A DNA stretch of 59,648 nt. It comes from Lentilactobacillus farraginis DSM 18382 = JCM 14108 (GTDB lineage Bacteria > Bacillota > Bacilli > Lactobacillales > Lactobacillaceae). A program made the translations under genes and the position numbers. A model generated the notes under the pieces. It did no database searches. It was not told the DNA's origin and saw nothing but the letters and a program-made list of their open reading frames with translations. Every line of letters starts with the position of its first letter. Position 1 is the first letter of the stretch. Location: positions 1 to 59,648 of the forward strand of contig NZ_BAKI01000012.1 of the NCBI RefSeq assembly GCF_000583655.1, written 5' to 3'. Positions 1 to 9,208 of this stretch are shown here, piece by piece.

Positions 1-55
1 CATCACCTCGTAAGGGAAAAGACAGCCACCGCCCTTAAAACTTCTTGCATGGTTT

Positions 56-84
56 ATTATACAGAAACGTCTAAGTGTAGCCAA
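56..84 (-). promoter_or_regulatory. promoter of a gene left of the window
   Basis: On the minus strand a -35 TTGGCT (79-84) and a -10 TATAAT (56-61) are separated by 17 bases. The transcript would leave the window at its left edge. The leader contains a short AAGGG/CCCTT pairing and GAGGTG next to an ATG at position 1, but the gene itself is outside, so its identity is unknown. Confidence 0.4.
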
Positions 85-264
85 ACTCAAAAATAAATTA
101 AAAGTGCAGGATAATATGCAAGCAAAAAGGGTGTTGTTAGCTTTTTGTGGGGAAGTGCTACAGCTACTAAAACTACTATTGAATTTTATAAGACAGACCT
201 TAGCATAACCTTTAATGGACACTAAACCACGGTTCGATCGTTTTAATAGTTTTGTGTATAAAGT

Positions 265-889
265 CAACTCGACAATTCCCGTTTCTCGAAGAACTTCATA
301 GCCACGATCTTCTGTATGACTAATTCGGGGAGTGCCAAGAACAGCTGATGAAAAATTAGTTCGTTCCTCATACCAAGTATGGCTGGATTTGATTTCAACA
401 CTTAAATCGTTTTTAAAAAAATTGGGTAAAATAACGCTTGTTATAGGGCAGCATCTCCGTATTCAGTTCAGCCAGGTCATTTAGAAAGTTTGGGCCATAA
501 AAACTGGTCATTCCTAAACGGTAGAACATGAGGTGGTTAATCGTGGTATCTGAGAAACCGGTAAATAATTTAGGCGATGTCTTGACGTTTTGAATGAATT
601 CCTGGTCGTCCAGCAAATAGGGCAGTAGACGGTAAGTATCATCACCGCCAATGGCACAAATAATTCCTTTGATCGAGTCATCGGCAAATGCTGCTTTTAA
701 GTCCGCTGCCCGGGCTTTTGGGTGATGTTTCAAAAAGGTTACCCCTTTTAAAGCGTTTGGCATAATAACCGGTGGGCGGTCTAATCCTAGTGCTAACTGA
801 TGTTGAGCGGTTGACTCGCCTAAAATGCCACTGGAAAGACTGACGATAGCGACCCGGTCTCCCGGGTGAAGCTGGCTTGGTTTAATCAA
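265..889 (-). pseudogene. LD-carboxypeptidase / MccF-like S66 peptidase, broken
   Basis: The first 158 residues match the N-terminal half of the S66 family (LD-carboxypeptidase/microcin-immunity MccF), which cuts amide bonds at L,D-linkages. Visible are the GD-x-VAIVS start, the AIGGDD stretch and the GFSDTT segment. The start is a TTG at 889 with AAGGAG nine bases upstream. At about 414 a run of seven T (minus strand) ends the frame. Dropping one T restores a family-like continuation (SSHTWYEE, LGTPRISH, GYEVL) until about 265. Beyond that no similarity to the expected LGGC region is visible, so the C-terminal part with its catalytic His is missing or scrambled. Unlike other broken genes here, this one has lost sequence and looks truly decayed. 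Confidence 0.7.
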
Positions 890-1093
890 TATGATTTACT
901 CCTTTGAATCAAATATTCATAAGTGGTTATTTTTACCTTTAAAATTGATTTTAGACTGATTAAAATCAATTATTTGCTATTTAACGATTTATAGTCCTAG
1001 AATTTAGTGTATATTTTAATATTTAGCTGTTTTTTAAATTATAAATCTGTATAATAACACTTAAAAGTTAATTATTGAAAGAAGCTAAAAAAT

Positions 1094-2342
1094 ATGGAGT
1101 ACCAACTACTTTCGATTTACAAATATAACGGCAGTGGCCCTTCTAAAAGTGATACTGAAGTTGAGACAGAATATCAACGACGCTTAAAGGGTTATTCGAC
1201 GATTGTAACTGATATGTATCCTGTTTTGGATAAGAAGGAATATGAACAGGTTGATAATTATCCGTTATTCTTTGTTCAGACAAACGATATCAATAAACTA
1301 ATTAATCTAGTCACCAGGAATTCACGAAGAATCGATGAAATAGCTGAAAACCTACCCGGTGTGGCAAAAATGAGTTATGCTAGAAAACTTTTAACTTCTG
1401 AAATCTATTATACAAATGAGATTGAAGGCGTTAAAACGACTAAGGAAGAGATCGGGACCGTTGTTGGCCAGTTGTCGTCCAAAAGTCAGCCGGATCGGCG
1501 ACTGGCTTCGACAGTTAGATTATATAATACAGCCCTATCTGGTAAAACCTATCAGGTTAGGAAGCTCCAAGACTTTCGTAAAATTTATGATGAATTGTTG
1601 CGTGGTGAAATCAGTGATAATAAGCAGCCAGACGGTAAGATATTTAGGAAGCGGTCTGTGTATATTGGCACATCAAGTCAAAAGGTTCACACGCCGCCGA
1701 CAAGCGAACAGCAAATTGAAGTAAAGCTACTGCCGTTGATTCAGTTTATGAATCAGCACGAGATACAGGATTTGGTAAAGGCAGTCGTGACCCATTTTAT
1801 GTTTGAAAATATTCATCCTTCAATGATGGAAATGGCAGAACGGGTAGATACCTTTTATCATCATATTTGGCCAGTAAGTTGGATCATTACACGGGACTAT
1901 CTGTCTCAAGTGCGATTCATGCCAATCAGTCAGCTTATTATAAAGCATTTAAACAAGCAGATAACTGGGAAAATCGAGCTGATGTGACAGTGTTTATTCA
2001 AAAGATAATGGAAATCATCAGCGAAGGCAGATGGATGTAATTGTTAATTTAGGGAAATTATCTGATCAGCTTGAGGAGACTTATCACAAAATATTAGCAT
2101 CGTTTAAAGATCCGGTTCAGCGGGCAATCGTATATATTCTAGCGCAGTCCAAGTTATTTAGTGAGAACGCCGAAATGGGAATCAAAGATACGGAGCTGAT
2201 TAAGGTACTTTATGACGAGGATTCCAAGAAGTATCATAAGAATAAAGTTCAGCGTGAAATTAAGATATTAACTGAAAAGGGGATTATTACTGAAATCAAG
2301 AGGCGACCATTGCAGCATTTGGTTGATGATCGGTATCTATAA
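1094..2342 (+). pseudogene. Fic/DOC family protein with C-terminal winged helix (two frameshifts)
   Basis: Fic proteins transfer AMP or other phosphate-containing groups to target proteins. The intact N-terminal part (1094 to about 1818) carries the Fic N-terminal domain with an inhibitory-helix-like TSEIYYTNEIEG segment. At about 1820 one T is missing. Restoring it gives the full catalytic motif HPFNDGNGRTGR and about 65 more Fic-like residues. A second single-base loss near 2028 separates this from a 103-residue C-terminal winged-helix part (2031-2342). Both shifts are one base and restore family sequence, so a sequencing error is more likely than decay. The ribosome site is weak (GAAAG about 11 bases upstream). 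No toxin or antitoxin partner is visible beside it. Confidence 0.8.
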
Positions 2343-2405
2343 CTTAGAAAGGAACCTTTTTTAGTTGATTACTTATTAAATCACCAATAAAATTTAATCG
2401 GCTAT

Positions 2406-2453
2406 AAAAGCCGGAAGTCATGTTAAGGAACTAACGTGATTTCCGGCTTTTTT
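2406..2453. terminator. bidirectional terminator between fic and the ABC permease
   Basis: Arms AAAAGCCGGAA (2406-2416) and TTCCGGCTTTT (2441-2451) pair, with further imperfect pairing toward the loop and T-runs on both strands. It separates two convergent genes. Confidence 0.85.
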
Positions 2454-2470
2454 AAAACTATTTAACTGTC

Positions 2471-3250
2471 TTAGACATTCCGTCGCCGAAAGAATAAGAA
2501 CCCAATACCAAGAAAGAGTGCTGTATAGCTCAGGCTGCCAACCAGTAGTTGGGTGTCGGATAATTTGGTCAGGGCATCTCGCGTTGAATCCTGGACCTGA
2601 TTAGCGTAGTTCATAAAGTTAAACGGATTCCATTTAAGCCAGTTGAATTTGGCAATTAATTGAAACATCAGCGTGCTGACAACGTTGAAAGCAAAGAAGG
2701 TTACGATTCCAACCGTGACGGCTGTTGTCGACGTTTTGAAAAGGGTGGCGAATAGAAAGACCAGGCTTAAAACGAACCATAACGTCACGAAATTGCTGCC
2801 CATATTAGTAAACCACTGCTGTAAAACGGTTTGATGGTGCGTGTAGACACCGATATCGGTTAATGAGAACTTGCTGTTAACAAAGAGTAGCTTTCCCAGC
2901 AGCGCGGCAATGCCGGTCATCAGATAGAGATAAAGTGAATAAACCAGCATTATCAGCCATTTACTAATTAAAATTGTGCTGCGGGAATATTGTTGGTAGA
3001 TGATTTCTTTGATTGTGCCGTATTGAAATTCCATTGATAAAGATGTCGCACAGGCAGCGATCATCACAAAGACAACCCATGTTGTGGCACCAAAACTGGA
3101 TGTAAAGAACATTTTGGCCGGAAAAACTTTTGGATATAGTCTACTGAGCAGCGCGAACCCAAGTACAATGCCGGCCAACATAATTGAAACCCAATACGTA
3201 CTCTTCTTTTTTAGCAGTTTAAAACTTTCCTGCCACAATAATGTATTCAT
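2471..3250 (-). CDS. ABC-2 type transporter permease
   Basis: This 259-residue protein has about six hydrophobic segments and an N-terminal cytoplasmic stretch (LLWQESFKLLKKKSTYW) typical of ABC-2 permeases of the bacitracin/lantibiotic-export type. It overlaps the upstream ATPase gene by four bases (ATGA), so the two are translationally coupled and form one exporter. The substrate cannot be told from sequence. Confidence 0.85.
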   Translation of the reverse strand: MNTLLWQESFKLLKKKSTYWVSIMLAGIVLGFALLSRLYPKVFPAKMFFTSSFGATTWVVFVMIAACATSLSMEFQYGTIKEIIYQQYSRSTILISKWLIMLVYSLYLYLMTGIAALLGKLLFVNSKFSLTDIGVYTHHQTVLQQWFTNMGSNFVTLWFVLSLVFLFATLFKTSTTAVTVGIVTFFAFNVVSTLMFQLIAKFNWLKWNPFNFMNYANQVQDSTRDALTKLSDTQLLVGSLSYTALFLGIGFLFFRRRNV

Positions 3251-4164
3251 TTTTGACCCTCCACTTCAAGTTGATCCTTATTTAATAATTTCAAAACCGA
3301 ATCTTCCAGGTTTTCATCACGATGTTGAATGTCCAAAACCGTAATGTCATGTTGTTCGAAAACTTTAAGAATTGGTTCCAAATTAGCTTTGGCACCAACG
3401 TGGACTTTGAGTTCAGTGTTATCGGTTAACTGATAGCCGGCATTAGTCAGGACTTTTCTGGCCAAAACATCATCACTGGTTGAAAGGACCAGATAGTGAT
3501 TGCTTGCCGCTAAAAGGGCCTTCATGGTAGTTTCTTGAATAATACGACCGTGATCAAGGATCAGCAGTTCATCGGCTACTTTTTGCAGTTCACTTAAAAT
3601 ATGACTGGAAATCAAAAAAGTAGTTCCTGCCTGGCTTTTGGCTTTGATTAATAGCCGTAATTCCTTATTAGCTTGAGGATCCAGCCCATTCATCGGCTCA
3701 TCAAGAATTACCAGCTCGGGATTGTTTAGGATCGCCATGGCAATTCCCAATTTTTGTTTCATGCCGAGTGAATATTTTTTGGCGGCTCGATCGATGTACT
3801 TTGTCAGGTGCATGTCATGAATAACTGATTGAATCTTTTGACTTTGATTGGCGCCCTTGGCAAATAATTTCAGATGATCCCGGCCAGTCATAAACGGATA
3901 GATGCTCGGGTATTCGATTAACGCACCGACTTTTTTCAAAATTTCATGGTGGTCAAATGAGCTGGGATGCCCGTCAATGGTAATGATCCCCTGTGCTGAG
4001 GTTAGCCCCAAAATAGCTTTCATCAAGGTTGTTTTACCGGCACCGTTTGCACCAACCAGGCCGATAATGTGTCCTTTTTGCGCCGTGAATGAAATATCGT
4101 GAAGCACCTGCTTTGATCCAAACGACTTGTTTAATTGCTGAACTTGTAAAATTGGTTGCTTCAA
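3247..4164 (-). CDS. ABC transporter ATP-binding protein
   Basis: This 305-residue ATPase powers the permease encoded just downstream. Walker A GANGAGKTT (about residues 38-46), the signature YSLGMKQKLGIA (about 131-142), Walker B LVILDEP and the switch His in LISSH are all present. The C-terminal 90 residues form the extra domain typical of BcrA-like/CcmA-type ATPases. Such pairs often export antimicrobials or peptides. That role here is inference. Confidence 0.9.
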   Translation of the reverse strand: MKQPILQVQQLNKSFGSKQVLHDISFTAQKGHIIGLVGANGAGKTTLMKAILGLTSAQGIITIDGHPSSFDHHEILKKVGALIEYPSIYPFMTGRDHLKLFAKGANQSQKIQSVIHDMHLTKYIDRAAKKYSLGMKQKLGIAMAILNNPELVILDEPMNGLDPQANKELRLLIKAKSQAGTTFLISSHILSELQKVADELLILDHGRIIQETTMKALLAASNHYLVLSTSDDVLARKVLTNAGYQLTDNTELKVHVGAKANLEPILKVFEQHDITVLDIQHRDENLEDSVLKLLNKDQLEVEGQK

Positions 4165-4237
4165 AAGAAAGACCTCATTTCTATTAATTGCTGATTAGTT
4201 TTTTAAAAACCGAATGACTGAAGTTCCTGAGGGCCAC

Positions 4238-4744
4238 CTAAGGCGTTACTTTCACCGCCTTTAAATATTTAAATGGGTGATTCAGCTTTTGATAACTGGT
4301 TGGTGACAGTTTGTAGTGAACCGCGTGGATAATCGGCAGATTGGTGACTTGAACGTGTTGGGTATCTGAATAGGTGGTCATGTGAATGGCTACTTTGGAT
4401 TCAGCATCATAAAAAGTATAGTGGTAGTGAGGGTGAGCATGGCTGAGATACTTTTTTCCCAAGCCCACCTGGTCAACATTGGCAGCGTCTCCGACAATAT
4501 CGGAAACATAGACAACGTCTGGTCGATTCGTGATTTGTGCGACTTCTTCGCCCTGAGCGTTTGAAACTTTCACCCAGTCATATTTTCTAAAGGATGAAGC
4601 TGCTTGTGCCTTCTTGGTACTTGCCATGAGCGTTTTGAGTGATTTTGCCTGGCTGCTGTCGCCTTGGCATCCGGACAGAATCGGCATTAGTGCCAAAACA
4701 GCTAATAAAGCAGCTGGTTTAATAACCCTTGATTTAACAATCAT
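4238..4744 (-). CDS. predicted lipoprotein of unknown function
   Basis: The start at 4744 is chosen because GGAGGAGG lies just upstream; a longer reading frame begins at 4819 without such a site. The 168-residue product begins with a charged segment, a hydrophobic core and the lipobox LSGC, so it should be lipidated and anchored outside the membrane. The remainder (about 140 residues) has no motif I recognise. A 73-base gap separates its start from nothing co-directional upstream; downstream, on the same strand, lies the ABC exporter. Confidence 0.7.
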   Translation of the reverse strand: MIVKSRVIKPAALLAVLALMPILSGCQGDSSQAKSLKTLMASTKKAQAASSFRKYDWVKVSNAQGEEVAQITNRPDVVYVSDIVGDAANVDQVGLGKKYLSHAHPHYHYTFYDAESKVAIHMTTYSDTQHVQVTNLPIIHAVHYKLSPTSYQKLNHPFKYLKAVKVTP

Positions 4745-4953
4745 TTTAATGACCTCCTCCAATTTAACGATAATCATTTGAATGGCTGAATTTTTAATTT
4801 GTATTATTGTACTATTCAACTAATACAGTATAACGAAATTAACGAAGATGCAAGCAAAACTGATTATTTTTTATTAATCAGTAAGTTAAAAACACTACTG
4901 GACAAAATACGACAAGGCGCTGATAATGAGAGAAACTAAGAGGCGTATTCTCA

Positions 4954-5622
4954 ATGCAAAAGTATAAACAATGGTCGTTCAAAACATTTTATGGCAACTA
5001 TCTGATTTTTTGGCTGGTTTGGTTGGTTGCCCAGGAATATTTAAAGAATATTCAGACACAATATGTCACCGGAATGATTAATGATTTAGCCAATGTCGGC
5101 ATTAAAACGGTTGTCTGGTTGGCATTTGGGTTTGTTTGGTTGCATCGGACACGAGGACAGCTTTGGCTGTCGAAACAACAACTGTACAATCGTCGCTTTC
5201 CCTTTGAATTTTGGTTACTTTTCGTTATTCTCGGGGGATATTTATTCTTGTCAATGTGGTTTCGACATCATGGGTTGTACGTCACACCACATCCGTTCAC
5301 TAAAGCAGGCGGCAACTTTTTAACAGTTACTTTGGCAGCCGGTTTGATCGAAGAATTCGTTTTTCGGGGATTTTTCTGTAATTTCTTATTGACGAGGCTC
5401 AGGCCGATAAAGGCACTTGTTATTCAAACGTTACTGTTTCAAGCAATTCATTTCCCAATTTATTGGGCGGAAGGATTGTCTTTGATGGGATGGGCGGCTA
5501 ATGTTTCAACGGTGTTACCGCTGGGATTTGTGTTCGGCTGGCTTTTCTATCGTTCCCGCAACTTATGGCCGGGGACGATCCTGCACTGTGGCTGGGATAC
5601 GGCCGTCTTTTTATTTATTTAA
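4954..5622 (+). CDS. CPBP family intramembrane metalloprotease
   Basis: A 222-residue membrane protein with the CPBP (CAAX protease and bacteriocin-processing/Abi) motifs: EEFVFR (about residues 136-141), His in FQAIHF, and His in ILHCGWD. The family includes prenyl-protein proteases and bacteriocin self-immunity proteins. Its stop abuts the reading frame of the next gene, an Rgg/PlcR-like regulator, so the two are probably co-transcribed. Substrate unknown. Confidence 0.85.
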   Translation: MQKYKQWSFKTFYGNYLIFWLVWLVAQEYLKNIQTQYVTGMINDLANVGIKTVVWLAFGFVWLHRTRGQLWLSKQQLYNRRFPFEFWLLFVILGGYLFLSMWFRHHGLYVTPHPFTKAGGNFLTVTLAAGLIEEFVFRGFFCNFLLTRLRPIKALVIQTLLFQAIHFPIYWAEGLSLMGWAANVSTVLPLGFVFGWLFYRSRNLWPGTILHCGWDTAVFLFI

Positions 5623-5652
5623 ATGTCACATCATAACTGGAGGTGCGTTTCA

Positions 5653-6477
5653 ATGGCAGTTGAACTTGGCAGCATGATTAAGCAGACTCGAAAGGCTGGT
5701 CATTTGACTCAAAAACAATTGGCAGCGGGGATTTGTTCTCAACCGATGCTTTCGGCCATCGAGCAGGGGCAGTACACGCCGAATGCCAAATTATTGCTGG
5801 CCCTATGTAAAAGACTGGGTATTAGTTTGGACGAAATCAGCTTGTCGGCCAACTTTGATATCAGTGCAACAACTAATTTAAATCAAAAATTGGATCGGCT
5901 GTGTAACGCGCACCGGTACCAAGAACTGCTCGATTTTCTACAAGCTGATGACGTGTTGGATCATATTGAAACGGACGCACAAATGCAGGCTTATTACTAT
6001 TACTTAGGTGTATCGAAATGGCACCTGCAAGATGATATTCAAACCGTTGAAACAGATTTTCAATTGTCATTGGCAAACGCGCATCCCAATCAGTTATCAG
6101 CATTAACCAGGCTGGGGTTGGCTTCGACCGGGATTATCAAAGCACAATTAGGCTACGTTCGGGCGGTTGAAAAATTATTTGACCAAGCATTTTTGGGAAT
6201 TGAAAAAGCCGCCTATGAGGAAAACCTGAATGTTATTTTTTATTTGGCCGGCATGAGTTACTTTGAATTAAAACAGTACCCCCAAGTCGTCAATTGGCTT
6301 GTAAAGGGAATTGATTTTGCGACAGCGCATGATTCTCACTATATGTTGGCAAATATTTATTATCTTTTGGCTAAAACGGCAGACATTGAAGAACAGAAAG
6401 ACTTATCCGATGATGCTCATCGACGATCCGAGATTTTCTCGGAATTATTCAATGAGAAGCCCTACGAAAAATTTTAA
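5653..6477 (+). CDS. XRE-family regulator with TPR-like C-terminus (Rgg/PlcR type)
   Basis: The ATG at 5653 follows CTGGAGGTG at good spacing; the frame is open from 5623 but without a ribosome site. Residues 1-60 are an XRE helix-turn-helix (LTQKQLAAGICSQPMLSAIE). The remaining about 210 residues are helical repeats rich in aromatic pairs (MQAYYYYLG, MLANIYYLL), as in peptide-sensing regulators of the RRNPP group. No obvious signal-peptide gene is nearby. Position after a CPBP protease suggests, but does not prove, a signalling pair. Confidence 0.8.
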   Translation: MAVELGSMIKQTRKAGHLTQKQLAAGICSQPMLSAIEQGQYTPNAKLLLALCKRLGISLDEISLSANFDISATTNLNQKLDRLCNAHRYQELLDFLQADDVLDHIETDAQMQAYYYYLGVSKWHLQDDIQTVETDFQLSLANAHPNQLSALTRLGLASTGIIKAQLGYVRAVEKLFDQAFLGIEKAAYEENLNVIFYLAGMSYFELKQYPQVVNWLVKGIDFATAHDSHYMLANIYYLLAKTADIEEQKDLSDDAHRRSEIFSELFNEKPYEKF

Positions 6478-6554
6478 ATATCAGAATACTGATTTTTATC
6501 TTGAATTGAAAATTGATAAAGTGAAGCCATTAAATACAAGGAGGCTTCATCAAT

Positions 6555-6971
6555 ATGAATACACAATTATTTACCAATGTTATTAAAGTTAATGCCAAGG
6601 CAGATCAGGCTCGGCAAATTCTGGTAAATCCGACACGGTTACTGAAATGGGTTCCGGAAATCAATGCGGTTGATCAAAAGGACGGTGCCTTTTCCATCAC
6701 TCGTTCCAAGGAGGCTTTGAACCAGTTCGAAGTAATGGCCGTTGAAGCTACCGACGCAAAGATCACCTACCACAGTCGTCAGGGACGCTTAGCTTATGAT
6801 CTGATTTTTGAATTAACTGAAAGTAATGGGCAGTTACAGATTCGAGAAACCTTATTTACCGATCCAACTCAAACCAAATTGCCGCTTAAATTATTAGCGC
6901 CAATTGGAAAACAGGCGCTAAAGGTAAATTTGGTAAATCTGGGACGGGTCATTGAAACTTTGACAGTGTAG
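6555..6971 (+). CDS. SRPBCC-family protein
   Basis: A 138-residue soluble protein with the overall pattern of START/SRPBCC ligand-binding folds (N-terminal FTNVIKVNAKADQARQILVNP, central strands, C-terminal helix). AAGGAGG lies eight bases before the ATG. The ligand is unknown. It follows the regulator gene by 77 bases and is closed by a strong terminator. Confidence 0.65.
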   Translation: MNTQLFTNVIKVNAKADQARQILVNPTRLLKWVPEINAVDQKDGAFSITRSKEALNQFEVMAVEATDAKITYHSRQGRLAYDLIFELTESNGQLQIRETLFTDPTQTKLPLKLLAPIGKQALKVNLVNLGRVIETLTV

Positions 6972-7000
6972 TGTGGTAATTTAATACGACTGGATTAATA

Positions 7001-7036
7001 AAAAGACTTGCAACGAATGGCTGCAAGTCTTTTTTT
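7001..7036. terminator. terminator after the SRPBCC gene
   Basis: AAAAGACTTGCA and TGCAAGTCTTTT pair over 12 bases around a 10-base loop and run into T7. It can also serve the converging regulator gene. Confidence 0.85.
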
Positions 7037-7040
7037 GGTA

Positions 7041-7652
7041 TTATTCAGCGTCTTTGTCAGTGTCTTGTACCCACTTTTCGACGAGCAGGTGGACATTATG
7101 AGTCTGTTGGCCTTGGCTTTCCTTTTCGGTATTGTTAATAAGCTTGATAATTTTTTGCCAAAGCTTTTGTTCCTCTGCCCAGCTTAATTTCCAAGTACTA
7201 TGAATAGCGCCCGAATGGATACCTTTAATATCGGGATTTTGAGTATACTTTTCCATGTCCGACTGCATAGCACCAAGAAATTGTTGTGTTTGATATAAAA
7301 TCATTTGAGCAACTTCCTGGCTGTGCTTTTGAACCCAGTCAGCCGAAATATTGACGCCTTTTTTAGTTAACTCAGGATCTTCAGGGCCCAGGCGAGGATC
7401 ATGGTGGGTCATTTGGTAACTGGAATAATAAAATTCCTGAAAATTTTTGATGTTTTTCTTTTGAGTCACTTCTAATAACCCTTCGTCAGTCATTTTCTTA
7501 ACGGTGTAATAAAGTTGGTTAGTTGGAATGTGAACTTTTTTGGAAATTTCTTTAGATGTGAGCCCCTGTTTATCTTTAGTAGCTCTTAAAATAGCGATAA
7601 CTTTTTCGTCTGCCATGAGTTTCGCTAATTTAGAAACTGTGTTTTTTGCCAT
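7041..7652 (-). CDS. winged-helix (ArsR-like) transcriptional regulator
   Basis: The start at 7652 has GAGGTG seven bases upstream; an upstream in-frame start at 7688 lacks one. The 203-residue product has an N-terminal winged helix (LTSKEISKKVHIPTNQLYYTVKKMTDEGLLEV) resembling ArsR/HTH_20 domains, then a helical domain of about 130 residues. It is divergent from an MFS exporter gene, and a near-perfect 30-bp palindrome lies between them, so it probably represses that gene and itself. The inducer is unknown. Confidence 0.8.
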   Translation of the reverse strand: MAKNTVSKLAKLMADEKVIAILRATKDKQGLTSKEISKKVHIPTNQLYYTVKKMTDEGLLEVTQKKNIKNFQEFYYSSYQMTHHDPRLGPEDPELTKKGVNISADWVQKHSQEVAQMILYQTQQFLGAMQSDMEKYTQNPDIKGIHSGAIHSTWKLSWAEEQKLWQKIIKLINNTEKESQGQQTHNVHLLVEKWVQDTDKDAE

Positions 7653-7713
7653 TTTTTTCACCTCGTTTCTATCATAAACGTTTGACAAAGTTTACTCAAT
7701 TGACTATATTTAA

Positions 7714-7743
7714 TTTATCAACTAAATTTATTTAGTAGATAAA
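7714..7743. promoter_or_regulatory. palindromic operator between regulator and MFS gene
   Basis: Arms TTTATCaACTAAA (7714-7726) and TTTAGTaGATAAA (7731-7743) match at 12 of 13 positions around TTTA. The site lies 61 bases from the regulator start and 45 from the transporter start, as expected for a shared operator. Confidence 0.7.
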
Positions 7744-7788
7744 ATAAATTTAAAAAACGCTTGGAACTTTAGGATCGAGGTTTTGATG

Positions 7789-9114
7789 ATGATTGAAGAT
7801 AAAATGGCCATGTCAGCCAAAATGCATCATCGGGTTGCTTTAATTACAAATCGACAATCCAATTATCAAATTTTAAAAGATGTTGTCAGCAATTTTGTTG
7901 GTTCCCTTAGTGGTGGCATGTTCTCACTTGCCATGGGATTGATGTTACTTCACGACACTCATTCACCGTTAAGCTTTGGCTTGGAAACTGCGATTGTACC
8001 GCTTGTGGGCATAGTGATTCTGATACCGGTCGGCAATCTTGTGGATCAATGCCGGCATAAAACAATTTTAGTAACCAGTTTGGTAACCCGACTAATCAGT
8101 TTAGTGATTTTTGCGCTTCTTTTACCTTTATTTAAAGGGGTCAGTGAGTTTATCCCGGTGGTCTGTTATGTTACAGTCAATGCTATTTCAACCAATGTCA
8201 ATACGACTGCTTATGCAGCATCTGTTCACGAATTGGTAAACGATCAAAAGATTCCATTATTAAGTTCATTGACACAGGCTGCTTCAGCCCTTTCGGCTAT
8301 TTTGGCACCTGCGATCGGAGTTGCTCTATACGCACTGATCGGCTTTGAAACGTTTATTATTGTTGAAATTGTGGCGACAATGGTAGCGTTGGTGCTGCTA
8401 ATCCTGATGCAGTTTCACTATCAGGAGAATAACGATAACGTAATGCGTCATCGTCGTGGAATATCCTCACAGCTTTCAGGATTTAAAACGGGGTTGATTT
8501 ACATTCGGCAACGCCCGTTAATTCGTGATTTAATCTTAATGGCGGTAGTGATTAACTTTCTTTTTACAGCAGTAACGATTGGGATGCCTTTTGTCATCAC
8601 GAATCAACTGCATGCTGGGAATCTACCAATTGGCTATATCGAAGCCGGTTTTTCAGCTGGCATCTTTGTTGGCAGCTTGTTGACATCCGTAATCCCTAAC
8701 GATTATCATTTCGCGGTTAAAATTTTGCTGCCAGTTATTCTTATGGGATCGGGGATGGCGATGCTTGGGCTGTTATTTATTTTAGTTACGCAGCCAATTC
8801 AGTTGGCAATAATTGGTGGCATAATTTTGTTTATGATCGGGTTAATGAATGCGGTGATGAATATCTCACTAAACATACGGTTGCAAACCACTGTTCCAAC
8901 CCATCTTTTGGGGCGGGTCAGTTCAACGTTGACAACTTCGGTTACGGCAATTATGCCAATTGGAACACTTGTGTATACGTTTTTATTTCAAAGTAGATTC
9001 AATGGCGCCGTGATAATTATGATAAGTGGTTTGACGATATTAGGTTATGTATTGAGTCTTCTAGTCTTGTTGCTAAAGGATATTCGTGAGGATACGGCAG
9101 TGGCAGCGAAATAA
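7789..9114 (+). CDS. MFS transporter
   Basis: About 441 residues with twelve predicted membrane segments and a central basic loop (YQENNDNVMRHRRG), fitting the MFS_3/enterobactin-exporter-like group of drug and metabolite exporters. Three starts are possible (TTG 7783, ATG 7786, ATG 7789); 7789 gives the best distance to GGATCGAGG. Likely controlled by the divergent winged-helix regulator through the palindrome at 7714. The substrate is unknown. Confidence 0.85.
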   Translation: MIEDKMAMSAKMHHRVALITNRQSNYQILKDVVSNFVGSLSGGMFSLAMGLMLLHDTHSPLSFGLETAIVPLVGIVILIPVGNLVDQCRHKTILVTSLVTRLISLVIFALLLPLFKGVSEFIPVVCYVTVNAISTNVNTTAYAASVHELVNDQKIPLLSSLTQAASALSAILAPAIGVALYALIGFETFIIVEIVATMVALVLLILMQFHYQENNDNVMRHRRGISSQLSGFKTGLIYIRQRPLIRDLILMAVVINFLFTAVTIGMPFVITNQLHAGNLPIGYIEAGFSAGIFVGSLLTSVIPNDYHFAVKILLPVILMGSGMAMLGLLFILVTQPIQLAIIGGIILFMIGLMNAVMNISLNIRLQTTVPTHLLGRVSSTLTTSVTAIMPIGTLVYTFLFQSRFNGAVIIMISGLTILGYVLSLLVLLLKDIREDTAVAAK

Positions 9115-9123
9115 ATATGAGTT

Positions 9124-9160
9124 AAAAGTGACGTTCAGGGATTGGCTGAACGTCACTTTT
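9124..9160. terminator. terminator between MFS and NlpC/P60 genes
   Basis: AAAAGTGACGTTCAG pairs perfectly with CTGAACGTCACTTTT around a 7-base loop; T/A tracts on both sides make it usable in both directions. Confidence 0.88.
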
Positions 9161-9208
9161 AATGATGATCGTCTTATTTAATTTCTCGTGTAATGATCAC
9201 AGCCGAGT

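Noticed and set aside
1-60. yybP-ykoY-like riboswitch at the left edge
   Set aside because: AAGGG and ACGAGG segments recall it, but the leader is cut by the window end and the aptamer core cannot be seen.
413-889. Complete short LD-carboxypeptidase
   Set aside because: It stops mid-domain at a T-run and the following sequence continues the family in another frame.
1416-1724. 102-residue plus-strand frame inside fic
   Set aside because: Shadow of the conserved Fic frame, without a ribosome site.
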